NCBI RefSeq assembly: GCF_027943255.1
Contig: NC_072897.1
Span: 43,622,044-43,686,043, forward strand
Direction: 5' to 3'
Source of the DNA: Anastrepha obliqua
Lineage: Eukaryota > Arthropoda > Insecta > Diptera > Tephritidae
Length of the DNA stretch: 64,000 nt
Positions within the stretch are counted from its first letter, which is position 1. Each line of letters opens with the position of its first letter. The translations under genes and the position numbers were made by a program. Below the pieces are notes generated by a model. It did not search any database and was not told the DNA's origin. It saw only the letters and a program-made list of their open reading frames with translations. Positions 55,468-64,000 of the stretch are shown in pieces.

Positions 55468-56762
55468 AAGGGTAATTTTTTAAGAGCTATAGGAAAGCTT
55501 TTCAAAAAAAACACCCGTAAAATTCAGAAAAGTGCATGAAATTTTTATTTAAATCGATAGTAGAGTCCATATAATTTAATGGTTGAAGATTATTTCATGC
55601 AAATGTTGACTGCGACTGCGCTTCAAATGGTCCATCCGCTTAGTCCAATTTTGGCATACTCATCATCCGGTATCTCATATATAAATGCTTTAATGTTGTC
55701 TTCCAATGCGTCAATTGAAGCAGGCTTGTCTGAATAGACATGAGCTTTAACATAGCCCCACAAAAAAAAATCTAAAGGCGTTATATCGCACGATCTGGGT
55801 GGCCAATTGGCAGGTCCCGAACGTGAAATAAAATATTCACCGAACTCGCCTCTCAACAGGTCCATTGTTAAGCGTGCTGTATGGCATGTGGCACCGTCTT
55901 GCTGAAACCACATGTCATGCAAGTCCAGCTCTTGCATTTTGGGCAAAAATAAGTTGAATATCATTTGACGGTAGCGCTCACCATTCACAGTTACGTTACG
56001 ATTCGCAGCATCTTTGAAGAAGTACAGTCCAATGATACCTCCAGCCCATAAACCGCACCAAACTGTGACCATTTCTGGATACATTGGTAGCTCTTGCAAT
56101 TCTTCTGGCTGATCTTCACTCCAAAATCGACAATTCTGCCTATTTACGCACCCATTGATCCAAAAATGAGCTTCGTCGCTGAACACAATTTTTCGATAAA
56201 AAAGTGGATCTTCGGCCAACTTTCCAAGAGCCCATTCACCAAAAATTCTGCGTTGCGGTAGGTCGTTCGGCTTCAATTCTTGCACCAGCTGTATTTGAAA
56301 GGCTTCACACCTAAATCCTTTCGCAAAATTTTCCACGTTGTTGAGTAATAGAGGCCCAATTGCTGCGAACGGTGACGAATCGATAATTGATGGTCATCAT
56401 TAACACTGGCCGATACAGCTGCGATATTTCCTTCAGTTCGCATTCTACGTAGGCGTGTTGGTGGTTTGAGGTCCAATAACGTAAATTTGGTTATAAATTT
56501 AGTCACAATAGCTCGAATAGCCGCTTCAGTGGGTCGATTATACTGACCATAAAATGGAAGTAGCGCGTGATAAACTTTCTTAACAGAACACAAATTTTTA
56601 TAAAAAAATTCAATGATTTGCAAGCATTGTTCGTTTGTGAGACGATTCATGGTTAAATTATAGACCAAACTGAAGATGTTTAACAGTGAAACAAAACGCG
56701 AAACGTGCGTCAGCTGTTTAAACCAACTGTTTAAAAAGATAATAACTAAAAAATCACCCGTT
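55468..56762 (-). mobile_element. Mariner-like transposon in the I-like element
   Basis: The left end AAGGGTAATTTTTTAAGAGC follows TA (55466-55467). The right end, inverted, reads AACGGGTGATTTTTTAG, so the TIRs match imperfectly. The right TA has changed to GC. The transposase occupies the minus strand and almost the whole element; 1.3 kb is usual for mariner. Confidence 0.88.
55590..56650 (-). pseudogene. Mariner-like transposase, one frameshift
   Basis: The first segment begins MNRLTNEQCLQIIEFFYKNL at 56650 with the helix-turn-helix region and RLRRMRTEGNIAAVSASVND, and ends LGVKPFKYSW near 56285. One frame change there leads into FQIQLVQELKPNDLPQRRI. Catalytic blocks: IVFSDEAHFWINGCVNRQN (first Asp), MWFQQDGATCHTARL (second Asp) and PRSCDITPLDFFLWGYVKAH (third Asp). 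I count 36 residues between the last two, not the 34 of classic mariner, so it belongs to a related DDxD group. The tail ends LSGWTI at 55626, shorter than usual. Confidence 0.9.
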
Positions 56763-57202
56763 GCATGCAAACTACTGCTAGCTTGGTCGCAACATTTAGT
56801 ATTTGAATTGCTATTGCTGAGAAATTCGTTTGAATAGGTGAAGGCTTGTGTGGGATATTTCTTTTTACTAATATTGCAATTTCTTGCTTTTTGCTAATGA
56901 TCTGAGGTTGGTTATAGAAATATTCTATGTAATTTTTGGGAGTATAAACAGCTTGATTTTGAGGTATATGAGTTTCAGTTGGAAAAATTATAGAAGGGGA
57001 ATATTGTTTATTGAGTATTTCAAGTTGGTAATATTATAGTTATTGAGATAACTATTCATGTTCCATTGCAAGATTGATAACATGTTAAAAGGCAAGAAAT
57101 ATGGAATGTGAAAGATAGTGTAAGAATGAATACATACACACGTACTCGATTGTGACTACTCAGCAATGCTTTCTGGCTCAGCCTGTACTGAGTCGGAGAG
57201 CA

Positions 57203-58100
57203 TCAGACCACTACAGTCATTACTTCGTGGTGGTAGAAATATGTGATGGTTGCTTGGGGTAGAATTTGAGGCGATAAGGGTTTTGTCAAAGTGGAATTGA
57301 AAGATGTGGAAGGTGAGTTAGTGATTGAATTATTTGATGTTGTATTGGTTGTTGTGGTGGTCGAGGTATGTAGAAGCGCGTAAAGAGACGATAGATTTGT
57401 TGGAGTTTTGCAAGCTAGTGAGAGTTGAAGTGTCATTTAATGAGGTGGAAATATTTGATAATGTTTTAGATGGATTTCTTGTTTTGTTGTTTTCAGAAGG
57501 CTTTTTTATTGGGGTGGCTAATATGGAACTGTTCTTAGTGGGTGTGTGAGCATGTAGAGAAATGATTTTTGAAAATGGTGTGAAAGAAGCATTCGCTATC
57601 CACGTGAGCGAGGAGACTGCAGTTAACGCATCTAGGAAGACCTTTGCAACTTTTTATTGTATTCCCGAGCTTTTGACAGGTTTTGCAGCGCATCGGATTG
57701 GAATAATGAGGACGGACTGAAATTTTTCGCCAGGCTACATCAATTTTCTCTGGCAACTTATATACCTCAAAGGTGAGAAGCATTGCTCCTTTTGGGATAA
57801 GGACTCCTTCAACTCTTTTCTGGAATTTATAGATTGCGCATACTCCATAATTTTCTAGGGCTTGAATAATTTCTTTTTCAGGCAAATGTGTAAGAAATGG
57901 CGTGAAAATTGGGCCTTTCACGGAGTTTAGGTGTTGATGGTAATTGGCTGAAATTTTGCAGATATAAGAAAGCATTTTTGTGTTCACGAACATTTCAGCA
58001 GCTTTTTTATTTTTTACCAGCAAAAGAAGACTGCCGTCACGCAATTCAGAAATAGTGTTTACATCTTTGCTAATACCTAAAATGGCTTTGTGGACCGCAA
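57203..58100 (-). pseudogene. I-like ORF1 (gag-like) with zinc knuckles
   Basis: 58044-57535 is open: RDGSLLLLVKNKKAAEMFVN, VKGPIFTPFLTHLPEKEIIQ, then RCKTCQKLGNTIKSCKGLPR and CVNCSLLAHVDSEC, two CCHC-type knuckles. After TAG/TGA near 57535 a Ser/Thr-rich tail continues in another frame (TTTTTNTTSNNSITNSPSTS, 57350-57290). Nucleic-acid binding gag of I-type elements is the likely role. The start codon is unclear because the frame is open upstream to about 58100. Confidence 0.75.
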
Positions 58101-58140
58101 AGCACGAAACATGTCACAGTGGTATTTTATCAATTAATGT

Positions 58141-58430
58141 TTTAAGTACTATAATACATACTTAGGATCGTTGTTTTTAGTGATGCAAATAAGGGGAGTT
58201 CAGGAAAGTATTCTTGAGATTTATTAGTTTTTTTCTTTTTGTGTGGGGACTAGAGGAAATTAGGGCAAACCTATTTTCCCCTAGATTTTAAGCCCTTAGG
58301 GGGCTTTATGTGACCAAAAATTTCTCATCGCCTCTAGCTACTACCCGAGAGACCTAATCCACCAGCGGAGTGCAACAAGCAAGAAATCAAACTGCAAGCT
58401 GTTTTCGACGAACTTAAATCTCTTAGGTGA
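58141..58430. other. Unassigned spacer
   Basis: No coding region recognised; it could be the 5' leader of either flanking non-LTR fragment. Confidence 0.4.
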
Positions 58431-58890
58431 TAATGGAGAAAATGATAACTGTAATTAGCTCTTTGCAAAGCGACAAGAGAAACTTAATTAAAAAGATAAA
58501 AGATCTACAGTTTGAAGTAAAAGCCGTTCGTCACAAACTTTAGGATCTCTATGTCGCTGCTACAATTCTTGCTTGGCTTAGTCAACAATTTCACTCTCTC
58601 CAGCGCTGCTTACGTCGTTGCTATCACAAAGCAATCAAACAGTGCCGCCGGATAATCTTTCCCTTGCTGATTCGCAGCAGCAGTCGGTTAATGATGAAAT
58701 GTTTATAGCCGTTGGTACTAAGAGCAAAAGACCAAAATGTAAACCGAAAAACACTGTTGTTGGCTGCAATGCCAACCGAGAACTGGATGTAATTGTAGCT
58801 ATGAAAAGGGTCCATTCGGCATATTTCAACCACACAGTGACCGATGAAAGCATAATTGAACATGTACACAACCATGCAGCTATCGATTAG
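58431..58890 (+). pseudogene. Non-LTR ORF1 fragment (CR1/Jockey-like gag)
   Basis: MEKMITVISSLQSDKRNLIK at 58431 begins a short coiled-coil that ends at TAG near 58542. A frame-shifted continuation at 58618-58887 has a Ser/Gln-rich stretch, then MFIAVGTKSKRPK and VIVAMKRVHSAYFNHTVTDE. This layout (coiled coil, basic linker, start of an esterase- or RRM-like gag domain) is seen in insect CR1/Jockey-type ORF1 proteins. It is truncated after HNHAAID. Confidence 0.55.
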
Positions 58891-59034
58891 AGCGAACTTT
58901 CATGTTAAATGTTAGTACAAAAAGATGTCGAACCATTGAGTATGTAATCACAATCGAGTCACAATCTCGAAAAACAATTATTTTGTAAGCGGACTGCCAG
59001 TACTGGAACTATTTTTACGCTCAAGCATGTTGCG

Positions 59035-59425
59035 AGACTCATAGTACTCACACCGCAACTCATAGAGAACACAAAGTGAGCAAAACTCATCCCCCGTTTG
59101 TGTGTGTTTTTGTTTGGTTGTATCGACACAATGTTGCCATTGATATTTTTGCTTACACACTTTTTCACACATCCGCGATATCAGTTACAGTTTTTCATTG
59201 TAACCAAAACCACTAAATGCAAATAGTTCATTTGTCTATAATTAACATTATTTAACATTGATTTTAAATTATTTAAATAAAAATTAAAATTTGTCTAAGT
59301 CTATTTTGTAAATAATTTCGAAATGTAATGATTGGCAACCCTATGTGGTGAGAGAGCAATTAGCTGACACGATTCTGCGTAAATTTCCAAAATCCTACGA
59401 TAAAATCTACGATACTACGATACGG
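59035..59425 (+). repeat. Dispersed repeat C, uninterrupted copy (BEL empty site)
   Basis: Matches 24700-24832 joined to 32109-32409. The junction TTACACACTTTTTCACACAT at about 59152-59171 shows the target before BEL/Pao insertion. It ends near ACGGAAGG at 59425 where a BEL integrase fragment begins. Confidence 0.8.
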
Positions 59426-59427
59426 AA

Positions 59428-59880
59428 GGGGGCATCCAACTGGTAGGTGCGCTGGTGTTAGGGCCTCTTTATCGTTCAGGTCCTGACACAGTGGTACCAG
59501 GGGTCGCAAGTTGAGTATTGCTTCGACCTCGACAAGCAGCGTCTGCAGTTCTTCGGCGGTGAGCAGCACGTTGCCGATTACGCGCACGAGAAGATGTTTG
59601 GCGGACTTCACTGCTGCCTCCCATAGCCCGCCGAAGTGCGGCGCCCTGTGTGGTATAAAGACGAAGGTGAATCCTTCTACCGTTCCGTATTTCTGGACTT
59701 CCGTTTGTTGGACCTCGAAAGCTTCCCTCAGCGTTAACGCTGTATATTTTTTGCGGCATCCCTCGGCGTCCAATGAACCTTTTTAGGGGAAAAGAAAACA
59801 ATTAAAAGACAAGTATGCTACTAGTTCTAAATTTACTACCTTTGAAGTGAAACAAACGAAGACTGCGATATACAGTTTGT
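59428..59880 (-). pseudogene. BEL/Pao integrase fragment
   Basis: Minus-strand blocks VFVCFTSKVVNLELV, LKRFIGRRGMPQKIYS, then EGFTFVFIPHRAPHFGGLWE and AAVKSAKHLLVRVIGN match integrase of the complete BEL/Pao element at about 30908-31240. A deletion after KIYS removes the second catalytic Asp region (SDNATNFVGA in the complete copy). It retains the segment that the complete copy lost near 31250 (EELQTLLVEVEAILN), so the two copies have different lesions. Confidence 0.85.
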
Positions 59881-59980
59881 CAAGAATATCTTTGCATAGG
59901 GAAGAAAAATCTAAAATTTTAGCTTTGATCGAGAATTCCAAAAACAAATAAAAAAGCAAACAAAAAATGTGTACACACAT

Positions 59981-60218
59981 TCCATTACTGTACTTGTCTA
60001 CGACTATTAGGCGTCAACAGTTATTAAATAAACACACACATTACAAAAACAACAACAAAAAAATATGTTTACTCTATTTAAAATGTGTCAAAAAAAGCTT
60101 TGCATAACTGACGAAAACAACAAAAAATGCAGGTATTTTCCGCGAATTTCATTCATTTGTGTTTTTTTGCAAATGGTATGGAATTTGAAAGGGGTAAGAA
60201 ATTATTTAGTTGATTTCA
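59981..60218. other. Unassigned AT-rich spacer
   Basis: Probably includes the 3' non-coding end of the Tc1-like element that follows on the minus strand; no terminal repeat found. Confidence 0.35.
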
Positions 60219-60906
60219 TTAGTTTCGGAATATCATATTCCAATGGAATTTTTCCCACTCTTCTCTGATGAATCTTATTAATTCGATTGGGTTAATGTCG
60301 GGACTTTCGGCGGGAGTATCAACAACTTTGGTGCAGGTGTAAAGTAACCAGGACCTGCATAAATAAGATTTATGTTTGGGATCATTATCTTGATAGTATT
60401 TGCATTTAAATTTGTTCGAGTTTTCCGGGTCAACAAAGCGGAATTTTCTAAAACTGCATGTCAATTCGTTTTTTAAAATATCAAGATATACTTTCTTGGA
60501 CATGATTTCGTCCAAAATTTTGATTTTACCCACTCCCATTGTTGATATACAGCCCCAAACCATTACTGACAGTTTTCCAATCTTTACGGTAGGGATGATA
60601 TTTTTGTTTTGTAGTGCTGTGAGAGGCTTACGCCAAACTCTCTGGGGTCCATCATGGTTGTAGAGCAACATTTTCCTCTCATCTAAAAAATAACGTCATC
60701 CCAGTACTCTGTGGGTAGCGATATGTGCTCGGTGGCAAATCGCAATCTTTTATCAACGTTTTGTGCTGATAACAGGGGGTTTTTCCTAGCCAATCTTCAA
60801 GAATATTTGTGTTTTTGCAACACTTTTCGAACAGTTTCATGAGAAACTCTTAACCCGTAGTCTTTTTCCGCTTGAAGAGCTAATCCTCTTGTACTGCTTT
60901 GCGGGA
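60219..60906 (-). pseudogene. Tc1-like transposase, 5' end lost at a SINE
   Basis: On the minus strand: RGLALQAEKDYGLRVSHETV and RKVLQKHKYS (60900-60797) end the helix-turn-helix region. After frame changes, LPTEYWDDVIF with the first Asp block near 60690, KIGKLSVMVWGCISTMGVGK, YYQDNDPKHKS (second Asp) and ESPDINPIE (Glu) follow to WNMIFRN near 60222. It differs from the Tc1 element at 3775-5303. The N-terminal part stops where the SINE begins at about 60910. Confidence 0.85.
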
Positions 60907-60911
60907 GGGAC

Positions 60912-61145
60912 CCACAAATGGAGGGACCTACAGTTTGAAACCGACTCCGAACGGCAGATATTTTTATGAGGAGCTTTTTCATGGCAGAAATACATTCGGA
61001 GGTTTGCCATTGCCTGCCGAGGGGCGACCGCTATTAGAAAAAAAATTTTCTTAACTTTGATCTTTCACCGCGATTCGAACCTACGTTCTCTCTCTGAATT
61101 CCGAATGGTAGGGACGCACCAACTCATTCGGCTACGGGGGCGGCC
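60912..61145 (-). mobile_element. tRNA-derived SINE, 3' truncated
   Basis: Minus-strand SINE with head (GCCGTAGCCGAATGAGTTGG-like, 61100-61140), box B GGTTCGAATCGCGG near 61069-61082, and body to CACAAATGGAGGGACC at 60912. It lacks the terminal AACATCAAGACG segment found in full copies. Confidence 0.82.
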
Positions 61146-61240
61146 CGGTCCACGGTTACCGTGTCATTAAATGAGATGCCCAATTCTCACTAAATTTTCT
61201 GACAAACGTTATTGGTAAAATCCAGAACAGCTGGTAAAGC

Positions 61241-61624
61241 TTGAAACTCAAGCTAGTTCCGGCTATCAAGATTCTAGGAAGGCCGATGGCTAGCTTCTGG
61301 GTACCAAACATGGAGTTTGAAGCAAATCAATTAGTCCCCTGCCTTCACGCGTATAATCGCTCGGTGCCGATGACCGATTGGTCGACCATCAAAGCAGGTT
61401 CTTTCCTCCTTCTAACTACAGAAGAGAGTTTGGGAGTACTGGAGAAAGTGGAAAACAAACATCGGTCTGGCATTAGAGAGGCCCAGCTGAAGATATTTCG
61501 TTCTGCGATCCCGGAAGAGCAGCACGATGAGGTCGATGGTGCCAACGAACTGCTGACTGGCATGCAGCTAGATGACACCGAGTCCGAAAAAGGAAACCAA
61601 AAAACATGGGTTTGTCCAAATTGA
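61241..61624 (+). CDS. LOA-like ORF1 C-terminal domain, partial
   Basis: Open for 127 codons: SFWVPNMEFEANQLVPCLHA then RSVPMTDWSTIKAG, FLLLTTEESLGVLEKVENKH. This resembles the C-terminal domain of LOA-type ORF1 proteins in insects (similar to the DUF4780 pattern of an exposed WxV core); it is inference from memory of the family. The N-terminal half is missing upstream because a SINE and the Tc1 element lie there. The ORF2 start at 61572 overlaps its end in another frame. Confidence 0.6.
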   Translation: MKLKLVPAIKILGRPMASFWVPNMEFEANQLVPCLHAYNRSVPMTDWSTIKAGSFLLLTTEESLGVLEKVENKHRSGIREAQLKIFRSAIPEEQHDEVDGANELLTGMQLDDTESEKGNQKTWVCPN

Positions 61625-61799
61625 TCTGCAGCATTCACAGACTGCAACGGACAAACTAACCGTTCTCCTGGCGGGGGAGGACGTGGGCATCGCATTAATT
61701 CAGGAACCCTGGGTGCAAAGCACCGCATTAAAAGGGTTCACTAGAAAAAACTATACAATGTATTATAAACGGATAGAAGGTAATCCCTTTTTCATGTAA
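61572..61799 (+). pseudogene. LOA-like ORF2 endonuclease start, truncated
   Basis: From ATG 61572, overlapping ORF1 by 53 bp: VQIDLQHSQTATDKLTVLLA then GEDVGIALIQEPWVQ, the first endonuclease block with the catalytic Glu in QEPW. It stops after about 75 residues, where sequence with a hairpin begins. Confidence 0.75.
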
Positions 61800-61840
61800 T
61801 GGTACTATAAGGCTATTGTTCCATTCTTCTTTTTTTTTTT

Positions 61841-61891
61841 CGCCTTTTTTATGTAATGGTACTATAAATCTACCATTACATAAAAAAGGCG
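61841..61891. repeat. Perfect 21-bp hairpin at an element junction
   Basis: CGCCTTTTTTATGTAATGGT plus A (61841-61861) and its exact inverted copy (61871-61891) flank CTATAAATC. ATGTAATGGTACTATAA also occurs as a direct copy at 61795-61811. It lies at the join of the LOA-like and RTE-like fragments. Confidence 0.9.
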
Positions 61892-62122
61892 ACAAAACAA
61901 ATTGTAATAATTATCGAGGCATATCTCTCCTCAACACTGGTTATAAAGTCTTTACAAATATACTCAATAAAAGGTTGAGCGTATATGCTGAGGAAATTTT
62001 GGATGACTACCAGTGCGGTTTTCGCCAGGGTAGATCCACAACAGACCAATGTTTCACACTAATGCAAATTCTTGAGAAACACAGAGAGTTCGAACTAAAT
62101 CTGCACTGTCTGTTCATTGATT
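61880..62122 (+). pseudogene. RTE-like reverse transcriptase fragment
   Basis: HKKGDKTNCNNYRGISLLNT then YKVFTNILNKRL, EEILDDYQCGFRQGRSTTDQ and LHCLFIDF are RT blocks 1-3 of an RTE-type enzyme, similar to 41505-40867 on the other strand. The frame is cut at the TTAA (62123-62126) where a piggyBac element begins. Confidence 0.85.
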
Positions 62123-62230
62123 TTAACCCATTTTCGGCAGCTGGTCGATTTTTCGACCACCAACTTCGGACTCCAATATCTCAGAAACTAAATGTAAATT
62201 TATTGATCAGTTTTCACAAGTTTTAAATTT

Positions 62231-62894
62231 GGAATTTAGTTAATTTCTAGAGCATAATTTTTTAAGAAAAAAAGGTTCAGGGCAGATTTTTGTAAAAGAA
62301 TGAAATTATCACTATTTTTACGTGTTTTTTGTGCAGATGAAAAAATAATGAAAAACAAAAAAACAAATAATTGTTACTAATTTATTGTGAAGAGAAAAGA
62401 TGAAATTAAGAGAATCAAAAAAGTAACATATCGATATTGCAATAATTTTTAATGTTTCATGGACGTAAACTTTAGTGGTCGAGAAATCGACCGCTGGCCA
62501 GGAACTGTCATGTAGGATAGAACAAAATTTAGCAATATTTTTTTCTTATTGAAAGAGATGGAAGTGATTATCTTTGTGGTATAGGAAAGGTAGTACCCCT
62601 GCAGGGAAAATCACTACTAGTGAACCAAAATTCTAGTTCAGCACTAGTACCTTACCTCCAAAATCGAACCTGTCCTATATTGGATGGTACGGGACTATTA
62701 GAAAATACCTACAAATCGAACTAGTTCTCATTCGTCTAATATCGAACTAGGGCGGAACTATCCTAAAAGGGATGCTGCGGTGGACTGTTGGCATTCCGCT
62801 AAGATTTTTAGTTTTAGAGTTTTTCGCTTGAATATGCTTTCTATCTGCGCTTCGCATATTCTTTTTCGTAGTTTCGGTCGTATAAAAGCACATT
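62231..62894. other. piggyBac 5' non-coding region
   Basis: No coding region seen. A TATAAAAG motif at about 62880 precedes the transposase ORF and could be a core promoter, but it lies very close to the ORF start and the N-terminal coding part is missing, so an internal deletion is likely. Confidence 0.4.
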
Positions 62895-63998
62895 TTGTGT
62901 TTTCATATATATTGGTTTAAAAAAATTAAGCAGTTTTTCCATCTCGCTGACAACACGAATTTAAACGCAGCAGACCGTTTTGCGAAGGTTCGTCCTATTA
63001 CTGACGCTCTCAACAAAAAGTTTATGCAGTTTGGAGTCTTTAGCCATAATCTCTCTATAGACGAACAGATGATTCCATACTTTGGACGCCACTCCTGCAA
63101 AATGTTTATCAAGGGAAAGCCAATCCGGTTTGGGTTTAAAACATGGTACTTATGCTCTGAAAGTGGGTACTTATTTTCTAGTTCATTGTACGGGGGAGCA
63201 GCAACCCCTCACGATAAAACTATTGGTCTAGGCGCACAAACAGTCTTAGACTTGCTTGCCAACGTATCTGACCCTGAGTGCCACATCATTTTCTTTGATA
63301 ATTTTTTGTCTTCATACCATCTAATTTGCCTTCTGAACGAACGTCGATTTTTTGCTACTGGTACTATACGCGAAAATAGAATGGGCGATTCTCCTTTGAG
63401 AAATTTAAAAAAAGAAATACGAGGAACATTTCACCAACTACTTGATCATCAGCAAGAAATATTGACTGTTCAGTGGAATGATAATGCTGTAGTCAATGTT
63501 ATAACTAATAACTCCACAGTCACTCCAATTATTAGCACTAAAAGATATTGTCGGAAGAAAAAACAAACTATCACTATCCCGCAGCCAAAAATTATTCAAG
63601 AGTATAATCATGGCATGGGTGGTGTGGATCTCCATGATAATGCGGTGGCAAATTATAGAATATGTATGAGAGGAAAAAAATGGTGGTTGCCAATATGGAC
63701 AAATGCTCTTGTTAACGCAATGGTCAATGCATGGAAACTTCATTGTATGATGGCAAAAATTTAAAAGATAAAACCACTGTCACAAATTGATTTTCGTTCC
63801 AAAGTTACAACAGAATTATTGAATTACGACAAGGACGAGGACGAGTATGAAAACGAACATGGAGATGAAGGTCCATCGAACCTTCCTCGGATCAATGAAA
63901 GGGTACACGCCGTCATGAGAAGCATTGAAAACAAATTTCGGCGGTGTAAATTTTGCAAGAAACATACTATTTTTACTTGCAAAAAATGCAATATTAAT
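62895..63998 (+). pseudogene. piggyBac-type transposase, 5' deleted, nonsense codon
   Basis: Open from 62895 to TAA at 63762: FFHLADNTNLNAADRFAKVR, HNLSIDEQMIPYFGRHSCKM (first Asp), HIIFFDNFLSSYHLICLLNE (second Asp) and YNHGMGGVDLHDNAVANYRI (third Asp), a complete DDD set. Homology continues in the same frame after the stop with IDFRSKVTTELLNYDKD, an acidic stretch and RCKFCKKHTIFTCKKCNIN, the C-terminal cysteine-rich domain, to the window end. So the TAA is probably a nonsense mutation. About 100-150 N-terminal residues are missing. It resembles PGBD-type transposases of animals. Confidence 0.88.
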
Positions 63999-64000
63999 TT

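Larger units (their letters stand above)
53410..58140 (-). mobile_element. I-clade-like non-LTR element split by a mariner
   Basis: ORF1 with zinc knuckles at about 58140-57190, endonuclease start near 57000-56770, then the mariner (55468-56762). The endonuclease continues near 55460-55330, the RT N-terminus at 55080-54787, RT debris to about 53900 and a C-terminal Cys-rich tail to about 53500. The endonuclease continues logically on both sides of the mariner, confirming nesting. I assign it to the I clade by the linker sequence (AFEQLSAGISPSTSPKKIW). Confidence 0.75.
62127..64000 (+). mobile_element. Second piggyBac-type transposon, left part
   Basis: TTAA (62123-62126) then CCCATTTTCGGCAGCTGGTC marks the left end, inserted in the RTE-like RT. 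A related inverted motif, GGTCGAGAAATCGACCGCTG, lies at 62477. The element runs past the window end, so the right end is not seen. It is a different family from the piggyBac at 33458-36117. Confidence 0.85.

Noticed and set aside
57203..57436. Thr/Ser/Asn-rich open frame resembling a mucin-like protein
   Set aside because: It follows the zinc knuckles of the I-like ORF1 in the same orientation and is best read as the low-complexity tail of that gag.

Overview
This window is eukaryotic, almost certainly insect and most likely from a higher fly (Diptera). It is AT-rich, its element genes carry short GT-AG introns, and it holds R1-like, LOA, I, Jockey and RTE-type retrotransposons, BEL/Pao and gypsy-type LTR elements, Tc1/mariner, piggyBac, Transib and Helitron elements. 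Five copies of one tRNA-derived SINE resemble a repeat that I associate with tephritid fruit flies; that placement is inference. I found no convincing host gene, rRNA, true tRNA or CRISPR. Nearly every recognisable coding region belongs to a mobile element, so the window reads as transposon-dense intergenic or heterochromatic DNA with many nested insertions.

Layout, left to right. 1-2974: a complete DNA transposon with terminal inverted repeats (TIRs) and an uninterrupted 740-aa transposase of a family I cannot place. 3775-5303: Tc1-like element with IR/DR ends. 5778-6287: long-TIR MITE, with a Helitron (6288-9004) sitting exactly at its edge. 9231-9532: SINE. 9863-10690: dispersed repeat 'A'. 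10790-18560: remains of three R1-like retrotransposons on the minus strand; the middle one is split by a Transib (RAG1-related) element at 14822-17679. 18561-24560: mariner-like element split by a complete R1-like retrotransposon (19015-24230) with poly(A) tail and a 20-bp target duplication. 24833-32108: complete BEL/Pao element with near-identical LTRs and a CACAC target duplication. 33458-36117: piggyBac.

35167-40026 is a large imperfect palindrome. Its arms carry the right part of the piggyBac, a SINE fragment and a mariner end. The left arm alone carries a Helitron and the right arm alone carries a TTAA MITE, so each arm preserves the other's empty site. 40027-42822: RTE-like element (minus). 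42823-45650: 5' part of a gypsy/errantivirus-like element with an internal palindrome. 45654-48475: Jockey-like pieces around a foreign RNase H-bearing non-LTR remnant. 48600-52870: LOA-like element (minus) with a SINE inside. 53020-58140: RTE 3' fragment, then an I-clade element (minus) split by a mariner. 58435-62126: fragments of non-LTR, BEL integrase, Tc1, SINE, LOA-like and RTE-like elements. 62127-64000: a second piggyBac type, cut by the window end.

The genes do not form a pathway. The interest is in relative chronology (who interrupts whom), in paralogous empty sites that fix element ends to the base, in the apparently intact first transposase, and in the Transib fossil, whose left end begins with the same seven bases as the consensus V(D)J recombination heptamer.
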